NCBI RefSeq assembly: GCF_009846885.1 | Contig: NZ_WUWM01000014.1 | Location: 1 to 64,000 of the forward strand | Direction: 5' to 3' | Source of the DNA: Paenibacillus puerhi | GTDB taxonomy: Bacteria; Bacillota; Bacilli; Paenibacillales; NBRC-103111 | Length of the DNA: 64,000 nucleotides | In this document: positions 25,992 through 34,865 of the stretch, one piece after another | Position numbering within the stretch: position 1 is the stretch's first letter | How the letters are laid out: the number at the start of each line of letters is the position of its first letter | Translations under genes and position numbers: made by a program | Notes under the pieces: model-generated | Told to the model about the DNA's origin: nothing | The model's database searches: none | What the model saw: only the letters and a program-made list of their open reading frames with translations

Positions 25992-26219
25992 ATGAAAGTT
26001 TTTGTTACGTTTCAGAACAAAGAGGTCCCGGTTTTCGCCGACAGCCTGAATAAGAAGACACTGAAGCTGCTTAAGGCAGCTCTCGACAAAAAGGTGACAA
26101 CCGGAAGAAATACCCTTCAAAAATGTCTGAAGTCCCTCATCAGTATTGAGGTCATCGGCTGTGAGGCCATTTTGCATTCCCTTAATGAGAAAGATTCACT
26201 TGCTTTGTCCCTCTATTAG
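25992..26219 (+). CDS. Small basic hypothetical protein
   Basis: A 75-residue Lys-rich protein (LNKKTLKLLKAALDKKVTTG) with no recognised domain. The ATG at 25992 has a modest GGACGGTG site about 6 bp upstream. The gene ends inside a perfect terminator hairpin, which supports transcription. Upstream lies an inverted repeat ATACTAG/CTAGTAT (25930-25936, 25946-25952) in very AT-rich sequence. Codon use is more AT-rich than its neighbours. It might be a small regulator or nucleic-acid-binding protein, but nothing proves it. Confidence 0.55.
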   Translation: MKVFVTFQNKEVPVFADSLNKKTLKLLKAALDKKVTTGRNTLQKCLKSLISIEVIGCEAILHSLNEKDSLALSLY

Positions 26220-26232
26220 AGGGACTTTTTTT
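26207..26232. terminator. Bidirectional terminator
   Basis: GTCCCTCTA and TAGAGGGAC form a 9-bp inverted repeat followed by TTTTTTT on the plus strand. It serves the small gene at 25992 and overlaps the 3' end of the convergent AraC gene. Confidence 0.85.
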
Positions 26233-27028
26233 GTAATCCGCGGAATTGTCCCGGAGCCATACCGTAGGTTTCCTTGAATACCCGGTGAAAATAGGTGTAG
26301 CCTCCGAAGCCGCAGGTTTGGGCGATCTGGTCGAGCGTCATCGACGTATAGATCATCCGTTCCACGGCAGCGGCAAGCCGCAGCTCCAAGGCGTATTCCA
26401 TCATCGACTTACCGAAACACTCCTTAAACAGATGGACGGCGCGGGACACGCTAAGTCCGGCCTGCTCGGCCGCTTCCTCCACCTTGAAGCTTCGGGTGGC
26501 ATGCTCTTCGATGAACCGCTTCATGCGGATCGCGGCGAAGGGCTTGCCCTGCTTCGGAGTCGTTTCCGTTACCGCGCGCTCCAGGCAAAGACATAGCGCC
26601 CGCAGCAGATAGTCGATCAGCTCGGACGTGCCGCTGCCTGCTGTGCGCAGGTTCTCCAGCAGAAGCTGCTGCCAAAGCGAGACCAGCTTCTCGTCAAGGT
26701 CTATGCGGCTGACGGACGGCTTATCGGCGCGTCTCCACCACTCGTCGATCCACTTTCCTTCGCAGCATAAGTAGTAGTCCCCGCTCGCTACGGGGGCCAG
26801 CTCTCCGTCCGTCAGAGGCTGTTCCTCCATCAGCAGCGTATACGTATCCCCGGGCTTGATCAGGATCAGGTGGCCTGGTTCGATCGCGACCCCGCGCGAG
26901 TTGATATGGACATGGCAGGTGCCTTCCGTCTGCAGCCGGAATAAATAATGCGGGGAGCCGTTCTTATAATGCGTGGTGAAGCGTTCGGTATGATAAGAGT
27001 AACCGCAGGTTAGGAGGGTTGCGGTCAT
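26216..27028 (-). CDS. AraC-family transcriptional regulator
   Basis: A 270-residue one-component regulator. The N-terminal half is an AraC cupin-type ligand domain (YLFRLQTEGTCHVHINSRG and EPGHLILIKPGDTYTL). The C-terminal 100 residues form the double helix-turn-helix (KVEEAAEQAGLSVSRAVHLF, then DQIAQTCGFGGYTYFHRVFK). The start at 27028 is set by AAAGGAGG eight bases upstream. It is divergent from a sugar isomerase-like gene and a Gfo/Idh/MocA gene. It is therefore the likely activator of that small sugar-catabolic operon (inference). Confidence 0.9.
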   Translation of the reverse strand: MTATLLTCGYSYHTERFTTHYKNGSPHYLFRLQTEGTCHVHINSRGVAIEPGHLILIKPGDTYTLLMEEQPLTDGELAPVASGDYYLCCEGKWIDEWWRRADKPSVSRIDLDEKLVSLWQQLLLENLRTAGSGTSELIDYLLRALCLCLERAVTETTPKQGKPFAAIRMKRFIEEHATRSFKVEEAAEQAGLSVSRAVHLFKECFGKSMMEYALELRLAAAVERMIYTSMTLDQIAQTCGFGGYTYFHRVFKETYGMAPGQFRGLQKKSL

Positions 27029-27165
27029 CGTCAGTCCTCCTTTTGCAAATCGCAGCCAAATTGTTGATGTTTTCATTATATCGTTTATATGCAGAAAATA
27101 CGATTGTTTGTATAGTAGAAGGAGAAACGGCACATCATATGGAATAATAAGGGAGAGTGGGCTTC

Positions 27166-27921
27166 ATGAGAAAGATGGGGATTGGCGTTCAGCTTTATAC
27201 CTTGCGCAATGAAACGGCGGCGGATTTCCCGGGAACGCTCCGCAAGGTCGCAGAGCTTGGATATGAGGGCGTTGAATTTGCCGGGTACGGCGGGCTGTCT
27301 GCGGAGGAAATGAAAGCGCTGTTGCAGGAGCTGAACCTGAAGGTTCCGGGCAGCCATGTCAGCCTCGAGCGTCTGCGGAACGATCTGCAGGGCGAGATTG
27401 ATTATTTGAAGGCGATCGGCGGCCAAGCGATTATCGTACCGTGGGCGCCGGACGAGGGTGAGGAAGGCTGGAAGTCGCTTATCTCCGAGCTGCAGACCTT
27501 GGGAGCTGAGGTGCGCAAGCAGGGCCTGGGCTTCGGCTACCATAACCATGCTTTCGAATTCGAGAGCAAGGTGGGGGATGCGTTCGTCTTCGACGCGATC
27601 TTCGAGTCTCAGCCTGAGCTGCTGGTCGAGATGGACGCATGCTGGGTGCATCGCGGAGGCCAGGACCCGGTCGCTTATATCCGCAAGTATGCCGGCCGTC
27701 TGCCATTCGTTCATGCGAAAGACTATAAAGTGGAAGGCGACAGTACGGTAACGCTGGAGCTCGGTCAAGGCATTGTGGCTTTGGATGAAGTTATCGGGGC
27801 CGCATCCGACGCCGGAGTGGAATGGCTGATTGTCGAGCAGGATAACTGTCAGAACCCTCCTCTGGAAAGTATCTCGAACAGTATGAATTGGTTGAAGGAG
27901 CATTATCTGAAGCGCGTATAG
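27166..27921 (+). CDS. Sugar phosphate isomerase/epimerase (xylose isomerase-like TIM barrel)
   Basis: A 251-residue AP_endonuc_2/IolE-type TIM barrel. It shows GVQLYTLRNE at the first strand, GYEGVEFAG, the metal-binding GYHNHAFEFE and later EMDACWVHRGG, HAKDY and EQD segments that supply the metal ligands. Such enzymes isomerise or epimerise keto-sugars, inososes or related compounds. GGGAG lies 10 bp upstream of the start at 27166. It is followed 42 bp later by a Gfo/Idh/MocA dehydrogenase; this pairing is common in cyclitol or oxidised-sugar degradation. Confidence 0.88.
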   Translation: MRKMGIGVQLYTLRNETAADFPGTLRKVAELGYEGVEFAGYGGLSAEEMKALLQELNLKVPGSHVSLERLRNDLQGEIDYLKAIGGQAIIVPWAPDEGEEGWKSLISELQTLGAEVRKQGLGFGYHNHAFEFESKVGDAFVFDAIFESQPELLVEMDACWVHRGGQDPVAYIRKYAGRLPFVHAKDYKVEGDSTVTLELGQGIVALDEVIGAASDAGVEWLIVEQDNCQNPPLESISNSMNWLKEHYLKRV

Positions 27922-27963
27922 TTTTCGTGGATTCATCATTACTCAATAAGGAGAGAACGATTC

Positions 27964-28983
27964 ATGACTAAGCTGAAGGTGGCCGTTATCGGCTGCGGCT
28001 CTATTGCCAGAGTCCGTCACATTTTCGAATATTCCCTGCTGCCGCAGGTGGAGCTAGTTGCATTCTGTGATCTTAACGAGGAGCGTGCGCAAAAGTTCGC
28101 CGATCAATACGGCGGCAAGGTGTACACGGACTATCGTACGCTGCTGGAAGAAGTTAAGCCGGATGCGGTCAGCGTCTGCACGCCGAATGCCATTCACGCG
28201 GAGGTTACGATCGCTGCGGCTAAGGTAGGCGCGCATGTGCTGGTCGAGAAGCCGATGGCGGCTACAACCGCCGAAGCGGATGCGATGATCCAAGCGGCTG
28301 AAGCGGCCGGCGTGCATCTGATGGTAGGCCACAACCAGCGGCTGATGCCTCCGCACGTGAAGGCAAAGGAAATTCTGGAAAGCGGCAAGCTCGGCAAGGT
28401 GCTGACATTCCGTACGTCTTTCGGTCATCCCGGTCCGGAACGCTGGAGCGTAGACGGCAGAGAAAGCTGGTTTTTCCGCAAGCCGGAGGCTGTCATGGGG
28501 GCAATGGGCGATCTCGGCGTGCACAAGTCTGACTTGATCCGCTGGCTGCTTGCCGACGAGGTGTCTGAAGTGGCGGCCTTCGTCGATACCCGTCATAAGG
28601 AAGGGACGGATGTAGACGATAACGCTACCTGCATTCTTCGTATGAAAAGCGGCGCGATCGGTACGCTGGTAGCGAGCTGGACGTATTACAAGGGCGAGGA
28701 TAACAGCACGGTGCTCTGGTGCGAGAATGGCGTGATGAAGATCGGCACCGATCCGCAGGATCAAGTGATCGTTGAATTGCGCGACGGCACCATTGAGAAG
28801 TACAATGTAGGCGGTATTTCGACCAACGAGCAACAGCTGACCAGCGGCGTCATCCGCGAATTTGTCGAAGGCATCCTGAGCGGTACGCCACCGCGCATCT
28901 CGGGAGAAGAAGGCAAACGTTCCTTGAACGTCATCCTGGCTGCTTTCGAGTCGCAGGATACAGGCAAGATCGTTTCTTTGTAA
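27964..28983 (+). CDS. Gfo/Idh/MocA family oxidoreductase
   Basis: A 339-residue NAD-dependent dehydrogenase. The Rossmann motif AVIGCGSIARVRH is at the N-terminus, the signature VEKPMAATTAEAD carries the EKP active-site lysine, and GAMGDLGVHKSDLIRWLL contains the likely catalytic histidine. AAGGAGAG precedes the ATG. It forms an operon with the upstream isomerase-like gene and ends at a strong terminator. The substrate is probably a cyclic polyol or sugar acid. Confidence 0.9.
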   Translation: MTKLKVAVIGCGSIARVRHIFEYSLLPQVELVAFCDLNEERAQKFADQYGGKVYTDYRTLLEEVKPDAVSVCTPNAIHAEVTIAAAKVGAHVLVEKPMAATTAEADAMIQAAEAAGVHLMVGHNQRLMPPHVKAKEILESGKLGKVLTFRTSFGHPGPERWSVDGRESWFFRKPEAVMGAMGDLGVHKSDLIRWLLADEVSEVAAFVDTRHKEGTDVDDNATCILRMKSGAIGTLVASWTYYKGEDNSTVLWCENGVMKIGTDPQDQVIVELRDGTIEKYNVGGISTNEQQLTSGVIREFVEGILSGTPPRISGEEGKRSLNVILAAFESQDTGKIVSL

Positions 28984-29001
28984 GATACGGATACGGTAAT
29001 A

Positions 29002-29047
29002 AAAGCTGTAGGAGGCGGACGCTAAGTCCGCTTCCTGCAGCTTTTTT
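29002..29047. terminator. Strong terminator
   Basis: Long imperfect stem (AAAGCTGTAGGAGGCGGAC paired with GTCCGCTTCCTGCAGCTTT) around GCTAA, then TTTTTT. It can also end the convergent leftward gene that stops at 29046. Confidence 0.9.
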
Positions 29048-29375
29048 ACGTATAAGATGAGGAATCGGTGTTCAATATATGCATGCTTTTGATGTGTGCT
29101 TTCGTTTCCTTTGTGCCCAAATCATGCAGCTTTTGATAAATCTCCGTCAAGACGAAATCATACCCATCGTTTGCCCTGTCGTGATGATAAGGAATACCGG
29201 GGAGGGGAGTTCTAAAGAAGGTTTCATTCTCGAAATCCTCCTCTTCTTCAAACAAATCCTGAAGCTGCAAAATCTCTTCCGGGGTAGCGTCGATTTCAAA
29301 TTCATACGCTGCATCGCCCTGCTGGAGCATGATGGTTTTAGATTGTACCGACACGTAATACCTGTTTTTTTCCAT
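29046..29375 (-). CDS. Hypothetical protein, paralog of the gene at 40459-40869
   Basis: A 109-residue acidic protein of unknown function. It aligns with the product of 40459-40869: both begin with K-x-RY-x-VSV, share ATPEEI-x-x-L in the middle, then an acidic E-rich patch, and end with an LGT-x-ET-x-x-HI-x-x-M-x-IL segment. GGGAGG lies close upstream of the ATG. The common pattern suggests a small adaptor or stress protein family of this genus. No catalytic motif is visible. Confidence 0.7.
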   Translation of the reverse strand: MEKNRYYVSVQSKTIMLQQGDAAYEFEIDATPEEILQLQDLFEEEEDFENETFFRTPLPGIPYHHDRANDGYDFVLTEIYQKLHDLGTKETKAHIKSMHILNTDSSSYT

Positions 29376-29390
29376 ATCCTTACCTCCCGT

Positions 29391-29612
29391 TTATCTATAG
29401 AAATACATCCACAGGATTCCCCCTAAAAGAAGAAGAATCGGAAAAAGCACATTGGCGATAATAATCGGATTAGCCAAAAATGGGTGTTTTACAGTGGTGG
29501 GGTTTGTTCCTTTATCCAGTTCTTTGTTTTGAACTCTTTTTATTGTCACCAAGGAAATAACAAGAGCGAAAGCACAGACGATAAAAGCTAAGGTAACCAA
29601 TATTTTTAACAT
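29391..29612 (-). CDS. Small two-helix membrane protein
   Basis: A 73-residue protein with two hydrophobic segments (about 3-23 and 49-71) separated by a polar basic loop (KRVQNKELDKGTNPTTVKH). AAGGAG lies 9 bp upstream of the ATG. It ends 15 bp before the start of 29046-29375 on the same strand, so the two are probably one operon. Function unknown. Confidence 0.65.
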   Translation of the reverse strand: MLKILVTLAFIVCAFALVISLVTIKRVQNKELDKGTNPTTVKHPFLANPIIIANVLFPILLLLGGILWMYFYR

Positions 29613-30102
29613 CGCAGTTAACTCCTTGATTTGAATTTGTTCTTTATTATTTGGCTAAACGGAAAATTTATGTGTGACTTGTAATCGAGTAGCGAGCTTC
29701 TTTCCCCGAGGCGTTTCCTAAACTAAACTTAACTAAATAATAGGGTCTTATCTTTGCGAATAAAACACCATTACTTTCCTTTTGTTAGCTAAGAGGTTAT
29801 ATAAAGAGGGTTACTGAAAAATATTTAGTTAAAAAGTCAGTTTTTTAAACATTGATTTTAGTAAATGTTCATTGACTCGTTTATTGATCCGATGTTATGA
29901 TTTGGATGAAACAGGGGAGGCTTGCCGAATAAATAGTAAGGGCTTATCGGAGTGTATCTGCTTGAAGAGGAAATAAGGAGGTAGATACGAGAGCTTATTA
30001 CATCAATGTTGACAGCGCTTACAAAAATGGGGCTAACCACGCTTTGACTTTCCGATGAACACTTGCAGAGAACCATCATCCGTACAAAGGGAGGCTTGTC
30101 GA
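29613..30102. other. Intergenic region with importer promoter
   Basis: About 490 bp without a credible gene. The left half (29640-29900) is AT-rich and shows nothing specific beyond possible promoters for the leftward pair. The right end carries a promoter with a cre-like operator (30009-30037) for the sugar importer. Confidence 0.6.
30009..30037 (+). promoter_or_regulatory. cre-like operator overlapping the -35 of a sugar importer
   Basis: TGACAGCGCTTACA at 30010-30023 matches the CcpA/LacI-family consensus TGWNANCGNTNWCA at all fixed positions. It overlaps a perfect TTGACA -35 (30009-30014). The -10 (GCTAAC, 30032-30037) is weak, suggesting an activated or tightly repressed promoter. Confidence 0.7.
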
Positions 30103-31434
30103 ATGAACTTGAAAAAAAACATGTCCTTACTCGCAACCATCGCTATGACGGCAACTATGCTGGCCGCTTGTTCGCCTGGCGGAGCTAAGTCCGATCCGGC
30201 ACCAGGTGCGGGAGGGGCCGCCGATTCGGGCGGGAAAGCTGCTGAGCAGAACGTGGAGCTGCGCATGGTATGGTGGGGAGCCCAAGCCCGTCATGACGCG
30301 ACGCTGAAGGTGATCGAGCTGTTCGAGAAGAAGCATCCGAACATTAAGATCAGCGGCGAATATATGGGCAGCGACGGCTACTTTGACAAATTAAATACGC
30401 AAATCGCAGGCGGCAATGCGCCGGATCTGATCCAAATCGGCAACAACTATCCGGATTACGTAGCCAAGGGCGCTTTTTATGATCTGACTCCTTTCATGGG
30501 CAAAGAAATAGACATTGCCGACTTTGAGAAGTCCAGTATTGAATCCGGCGCGATGGATGGAAAGCAGTATGGGATTATCTTAGGCTCCAACGCTTATGGA
30601 ATCGCTTACAACACGGAGCTGGTCAAAAAAGCGGGGATGCAGCCGCCTACCGGCGACTGGACCTGGGACGAGTTCGGGAAGTATGCGGCCGACCTTAGCA
30701 AAGCGCTGGGCAAGGGCTATTACGGGGCGGTGGACGAATCCAAGCTTCCGCTGTATTTGAATTACTTTGCCCGGCAAAGCGACAAAACCTTGTATAAGGA
30801 TGGGAAGGTCGGACTCGGCAAGCAGGAGCTGGAAAACTGGCTGACGATGTGGGACAACTTCCGCAAAGCAGGGAGCACCCCGCCCGCGGACATGACGGCC
30901 GCTTATACGGAGAATCCGGAGAACTCCTCCTTCGTGGAAGGCAAAACCGTCATGCATCTGGTCTGGTCCAATCAGATCAATGCTTACCAGAAGGCGATGA
31001 AGGACGAGATCAAGGTCGTGCTGCCTCCGAAAGGCGGGGCAGGGTCGGTTCAGGGGCTGTGGCTGCAGCCGAGCCAGTTCTTGTCGGTCAACAGCAAGTC
31101 GAAGCATCCGAAGGAAGCGGCCATGTTCATCAGCTTCATGGTGAACGATCCCGAGGCTACGATGGTTCTTGGCAGCGAACGCGGCGTGCCTGGCTCTTCC
31201 AAAGCCCGTGAAGCGCTCAAGGCCAAAGCCAGCGACGTAGATAAGAAGGTATACGAGTATATCGATATCGCCGCTAAAAACTCCCGCGTGCCGGATCGTG
31301 AAATACCGAATGGCAAGGAATTCGAAACGACGCTCGTTAATACGACTCAGAAGGTTGCCTTCGGCAAAGAGACGATTGCCAACGGAGCTCAGGAAGTGTT
31401 GAACGCGGCCGAGAAGGTCGTCAATAAAAAGTAA
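30103..31434 (+). CDS. Sugar-binding lipoprotein of a CUT1 ABC importer
   Basis: A 443-residue SBP_bac_1 lipoprotein. The start at 30103 has GGGAGG 8 bp upstream. The signal peptide ends in MLAAC (lipidated Cys23), followed by a Gly/Ala/Pro linker. Typical features are RMVWWGAQARHDATLKVIEL, APDLIQIGNNYPDYVAKGAF and the C-lobe HPKEAAMFISFMVNDPEAT. It heads an operon with two permeases and three related glycosidases (to 37976), so the imported sugar is probably the product or substrate of those enzymes. A cre-like site covers its promoter, predicting catabolite repression. Confidence 0.92.
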   Translation: MNLKKNMSLLATIAMTATMLAACSPGGAKSDPAPGAGGAADSGGKAAEQNVELRMVWWGAQARHDATLKVIELFEKKHPNIKISGEYMGSDGYFDKLNTQIAGGNAPDLIQIGNNYPDYVAKGAFYDLTPFMGKEIDIADFEKSSIESGAMDGKQYGIILGSNAYGIAYNTELVKKAGMQPPTGDWTWDEFGKYAADLSKALGKGYYGAVDESKLPLYLNYFARQSDKTLYKDGKVGLGKQELENWLTMWDNFRKAGSTPPADMTAAYTENPENSSFVEGKTVMHLVWSNQINAYQKAMKDEIKVVLPPKGGAGSVQGLWLQPSQFLSVNSKSKHPKEAAMFISFMVNDPEATMVLGSERGVPGSSKAREALKAKASDVDKKVYEYIDIAAKNSRVPDREIPNGKEFETTLVNTTQKVAFGKETIANGAQEVLNAAEKVVNKK

Positions 31435-31444
31435 GATGCCGATG

Positions 31445-31486
31445 CAGCGGACCGAATCCGGTTTAGTCCAGGGGTTCGGTCCGCTG
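31445..31486 (+). terminator. Intercistronic stem-loop after the binding-protein gene
   Basis: A perfect 12-bp stem (CAGCGGACCGAA/TTCGGTCCGCTG) with an 18-nt loop lies between the binding protein and the first permease. Only a weak pyrimidine stretch follows. It probably limits read-through or protects the upstream mRNA (inference). Confidence 0.65.
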
Positions 31487-31530
31487 TTCCCCTGCTTCCT
31501 ACACGTATGCACGATGAAAGGGGTGCGATT

Positions 31531-32481
31531 ATGGACTCAGTTACCGGAGTGCCGAAGAAACGATCAGCTGGGACGGCGGCGGGCTTTCTCGGGCGGCTGT
31601 GGAAACGAAATGCCATCGCGTATTTGTTTCTGCTGCCCTGGTTTATCGGATTGTTTGCCTTGACCATCGGGCCGATGCTCAGCTCCTTCTATTATTCCTT
31701 GACCAAGTTCGATGTGATTGCGCCGCCGCAGTTTATCGGCTTCGAGAATTACCGGACGATGCTGACGGCCGATCCCCGATTTTTAACGTCGCTTAAGGTG
31801 ACCTTTATTTATGTATTTCTGTCCGTTCCCCTGAAGCTGGTGTTCGCCCTGCTGGTCGCGGTGCTGATGAACAAAGGACTGCGCGGGCTTGGCTTTTACC
31901 GGACGATGTATTATCTCCCTACGCTGCTGGGGGGCAGTGTGGCGATTGCGGTGCTGTGGCGTAAAATCTTTGGGGGCTCCGGCGTCGTCAATCAGTTTTT
32001 GCTGGTGTTCGGCATAGAAGCCCCGGATTGGATCGCGAATCCCGACTATGCGCTATATTCCATTGTCGCCTTGTCGGTCTGGCAGTTCGGCTCTTCGATG
32101 ATCATCTTTCTGGCCGGCTTGAAGCAGATTCCGCAGGATTTCTACGAGGCCGCCCAAGTGGACGGCGCTTCCCGAATGAGGCGGTTCTGGCACATCACGC
32201 TTCCGCTGCTGACGCCGGTTATTTTCTTCAATCTGGTTATTCAGCTTATCGGGTCGTTCCAGGCGTTCACCCAATCCTTCATTATTAGCGGGGGCCAAGG
32301 CGGGCCGATGGACTCCACCCTGTTCTACACGCTCTATCTGTACATGAAGGGCTTTGCTTTCTATGAAATGGGCTATGCGTCGGCGATGGCGTGGGCGCTG
32401 CTCGTCATTATCGGGTTGTTCACCGCTGTCCTGTTCGCCACATCCAGGCTATGGGTACATTACGGGGACGGAGGACAATAA
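31531..32481 (+). CDS. Carbohydrate ABC transporter permease (MalF type)
   Basis: A 316-residue inner-membrane permease with six predicted helices. The cytoplasmic EAA loop reads YEAAQVDGASRMRRFWHITL then PLLTP. The N-terminus NAIAYLFLLPWFIGLFAL starts the first helix. The start at 31531 follows AAGGGG by about 8 bp. It ends one base before the next permease start, so the two are translationally linked. It would form the pore together with 32483-33325. Confidence 0.92.
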   Translation: MDSVTGVPKKRSAGTAAGFLGRLWKRNAIAYLFLLPWFIGLFALTIGPMLSSFYYSLTKFDVIAPPQFIGFENYRTMLTADPRFLTSLKVTFIYVFLSVPLKLVFALLVAVLMNKGLRGLGFYRTMYYLPTLLGGSVAIAVLWRKIFGGSGVVNQFLLVFGIEAPDWIANPDYALYSIVALSVWQFGSSMIIFLAGLKQIPQDFYEAAQVDGASRMRRFWHITLPLLTPVIFFNLVIQLIGSFQAFTQSFIISGGQGGPMDSTLFYTLYLYMKGFAFYEMGYASAMAWALLVIIGLFTAVLFATSRLWVHYGDGGQ

Positions 32482-32482
32482 G

Positions 32483-33325
32483 ATGGCCTATTCCAATCGC
32501 ATCCAGCAGCTGGTTCTGCACGGCATCATTATTTTTCTCGGCTTGCTCATGCTGTATCCGATCCTATGGCTGATCAGCAGCTCGTTGAAGCCTGCCAACC
32601 TTATATTTACCGACTTGAGCTTATGGCCCAAGGAAGTGACCCTGGACAATTATATCAAGGGCTGGAAGGGAATCGCACGCGTGCCTTTCCTGACCTTTAT
32701 GACGAATTCATTCATTATTTCAATCTTGTGCGTAGTAGGCAATCTGATATCCTGCTCGATGGCGGCTTATGCCTTCGGGCGACTGGATTTCGATCTGAAG
32801 AAAATCTGGTTCGCTCTGATGCTGGTTACGATTATGCTTCCGCATCACGTAACGATCATTCCACAATACATCCTGTTCAAGGAATTGAACTGGATCGATA
32901 CGTATTATCCGCTGACCATCCCGAAGTGGCTGGCGACCGACGCCTTCTTCATCTTTTTGATGGTGCAGTTCATACGGGGGCTGCCGAAGGAGCTGGATGA
33001 ATCGGCTACGATCGATGGCTGTGGAAAAATTCGGATCTACTGGCGGATCGTGCTGCCGCTTGCCGTCCCGGCTTTGATCACGACGGGGATCTTCACCTTT
33101 ATCTGGACCTGGGACGACTTCTTCAGCCAGCTGCTGTATTTGAATACGGCGAAGCTGTATACGATCCCGCTCGGTCTGCGCCTGTTTATGGACTCGTCCG
33201 GCGAATCCAACTGGGGTGTACTGTTCGCGATGTCCGTGCTGTCGCTCATCCCGAGTCTGGTCATTTTCTTCAGCTGTCAGAAATATTTCGTCGAGGGCAT
33301 CTCAACATCGGGCATCAAGGGCTGA
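32483..33325 (+). CDS. Carbohydrate ABC transporter permease (MalG type)
   Basis: A 280-residue second permease with six helices. The EAA loop is DESATIDGCGKIRIYWRIVL followed by PLAVP, and the protein ends in GISTSGIKG, as usual for MalG-like subunits. GGAGG lies about 9 bp upstream of the ATG. No ATPase gene is present in the operon; sharing of a general MsmX-type ATPase is expected. Glycosidase genes follow after 51 bp. Confidence 0.92.
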   Translation: MAYSNRIQQLVLHGIIIFLGLLMLYPILWLISSSLKPANLIFTDLSLWPKEVTLDNYIKGWKGIARVPFLTFMTNSFIISILCVVGNLISCSMAAYAFGRLDFDLKKIWFALMLVTIMLPHHVTIIPQYILFKELNWIDTYYPLTIPKWLATDAFFIFLMVQFIRGLPKELDESATIDGCGKIRIYWRIVLPLAVPALITTGIFTFIWTWDDFFSQLLYLNTAKLYTIPLGLRLFMDSSGESNWGVLFAMSVLSLIPSLVIFFSCQKYFVEGISTSGIKG

Positions 33326-33376
33326 TGCTCTGGAAAGTCCAGGCAATCTACCAAGATGATTTCAGGAGTGATGAAG

Positions 33377-34849
33377 ATGAGTAGCAGTCCGAATAACGGC
33401 AGAATCGAACGGTGGGGACTGTTCGAGCTTACGCTCGCGGGACCCGCCGCGGGAAATCCCTATAAGGACGTCGCCGTGAGCGCCTGCTTTCGGCATCGGC
33501 ATCGCAGCCTGGAGGTCACGGGCTTCTACGATGGCGATGGCAGCTATAAGATCCGGTTTATGCCGGATATCGAGGGAGTCTGGACGTATACGGTGTCCAG
33601 CAGTCATGCTGAGCTGAGCGGAGCGGCCGGACAGTTCGTATGTACGCCGGCCAAGGAGGGCAATCACGGTCCGGTCCGGGTGAGGGACGAGACGCATTTC
33701 GAATATGAAGACGGGACGGAGTACCATCCGTTCGGTACGACGTGCTACGCCTGGATTCATCAGGAAGAAGAGCTCCAGGAGGAGACGTTGTCCACGCTGA
33801 GGCAAGGTCCCTTTAATAAGATCCGGATGTGCTTGTTCCCCAAGAGGTACAGCTTTAATGCCAATGAACCGGAGCATTTCCCGTTTGCCGGATCCAAGGC
33901 CGAGGGCTTTGATTGGGAATGCTTCAACCCCGCGTACTTTGCGAATCTGGAGAAGCGGATCCTACAGCTCGGGGAGCTTGGGATCGAAGCGGATCTCATC
34001 CTTTTCCATCCGTATGATATGGGTCATTGGGGCTTCGACCGGATGGCGGCCGAGACCGATGATTTTTATTTGCGCTATGTCATTGCGCGGCTGGGAGCTT
34101 ATCGCAACGTCTGGTGGTCGCTCGCCAACGAATTTGATTTTATGAAGGAGAAGGTTATGAGCGATTGGGACCGGCTGTTCCGCGTTGTCGTGGAATCCGA
34201 TCCGTACCAGCGTCTGCGCTCGATCCATAACGGCTCCAGTATGTATAACCCCGGGGGCATCATTTATTACGATCATACGAAGCCGTGGGTTACCCACGTC
34301 AGTATGCAGCACTGGGACGTGACGCTGATGAGGTCATGGCTCGCTCTGTACCGGAAGCCGGTCGTCGTGGACGAATGCTGCTATGAGGGTAATCTGCCTC
34401 AGCGCTGGGGCAATATTTCCGGGGAAGAAATGACCGCCAAGTTCTGGGACTGTTTCGCCCGCGGGGGATATGGGGGGCATGGCGAAACGTTCATGCATCC
34501 CGATAACGTTATCTGGTGGGCCCGCGGCGGTAAGCTGTATGGGGACAGCCCGCAGCGGCTTGCCTTTATGCGGAGCATTCTGGATGAAGCGCCGGCTTGG
34601 CTGAGGCCGCAGGAGCGCTTCCGGGACGTGCCGACGGTAGGCATCGAGAACGTCTACTATTTGCAATATTACAATAATCACCGTCCGGCTTACCGCGAGC
34701 TCCCTTTACCTGAAGGGGGGCGCTACCAGATCGACCTCATCGATACGTGGAATATGACAATTACCCCGCTTGAGGGTACGTATTCGGGTGTAGCGGGTAT
34801 CGCTATGCCAGGCAGGCCCTATATGGCGGTTCGGGTACGTGCGATATAG
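33377..34849 (+). CDS. DUF5060-type glycoside hydrolase, first of three paralogs
   Basis: A 490-residue cytoplasmic protein with no signal peptide. Residues 1-75 form a DUF5060 beta domain (WGLFELTLAGPAAGNPYKDV, FYDGDGSYKIRFMPDIEGVW). Residues about 100-400 form a GH5/GH140-like TIM barrel (DUF4038-type). Likely acid/base is Glu252 (WWSLANEFDF) and likely nucleophile Glu333 (VVVDECCYEG). A small C-terminal beta domain (DUF5605-like, YLQYYNNHRPAYRELPLPEG) ends it. The start at 33377 keeps AGGAG 8 bp upstream. It is probably an intracellular retaining glycosidase acting on the sugar imported by the preceding ABC transporter. The exact linkage is unknown. Confidence 0.8.
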   Translation: MSSSPNNGRIERWGLFELTLAGPAAGNPYKDVAVSACFRHRHRSLEVTGFYDGDGSYKIRFMPDIEGVWTYTVSSSHAELSGAAGQFVCTPAKEGNHGPVRVRDETHFEYEDGTEYHPFGTTCYAWIHQEEELQEETLSTLRQGPFNKIRMCLFPKRYSFNANEPEHFPFAGSKAEGFDWECFNPAYFANLEKRILQLGELGIEADLILFHPYDMGHWGFDRMAAETDDFYLRYVIARLGAYRNVWWSLANEFDFMKEKVMSDWDRLFRVVVESDPYQRLRSIHNGSSMYNPGGIIYYDHTKPWVTHVSMQHWDVTLMRSWLALYRKPVVVDECCYEGNLPQRWGNISGEEMTAKFWDCFARGGYGGHGETFMHPDNVIWWARGGKLYGDSPQRLAFMRSILDEAPAWLRPQERFRDVPTVGIENVYYLQYYNNHRPAYRELPLPEGGRYQIDLIDTWNMTITPLEGTYSGVAGIAMPGRPYMAVRVRAI

Positions 34850-34865
34850 AAAGAATGGAGGTGCC

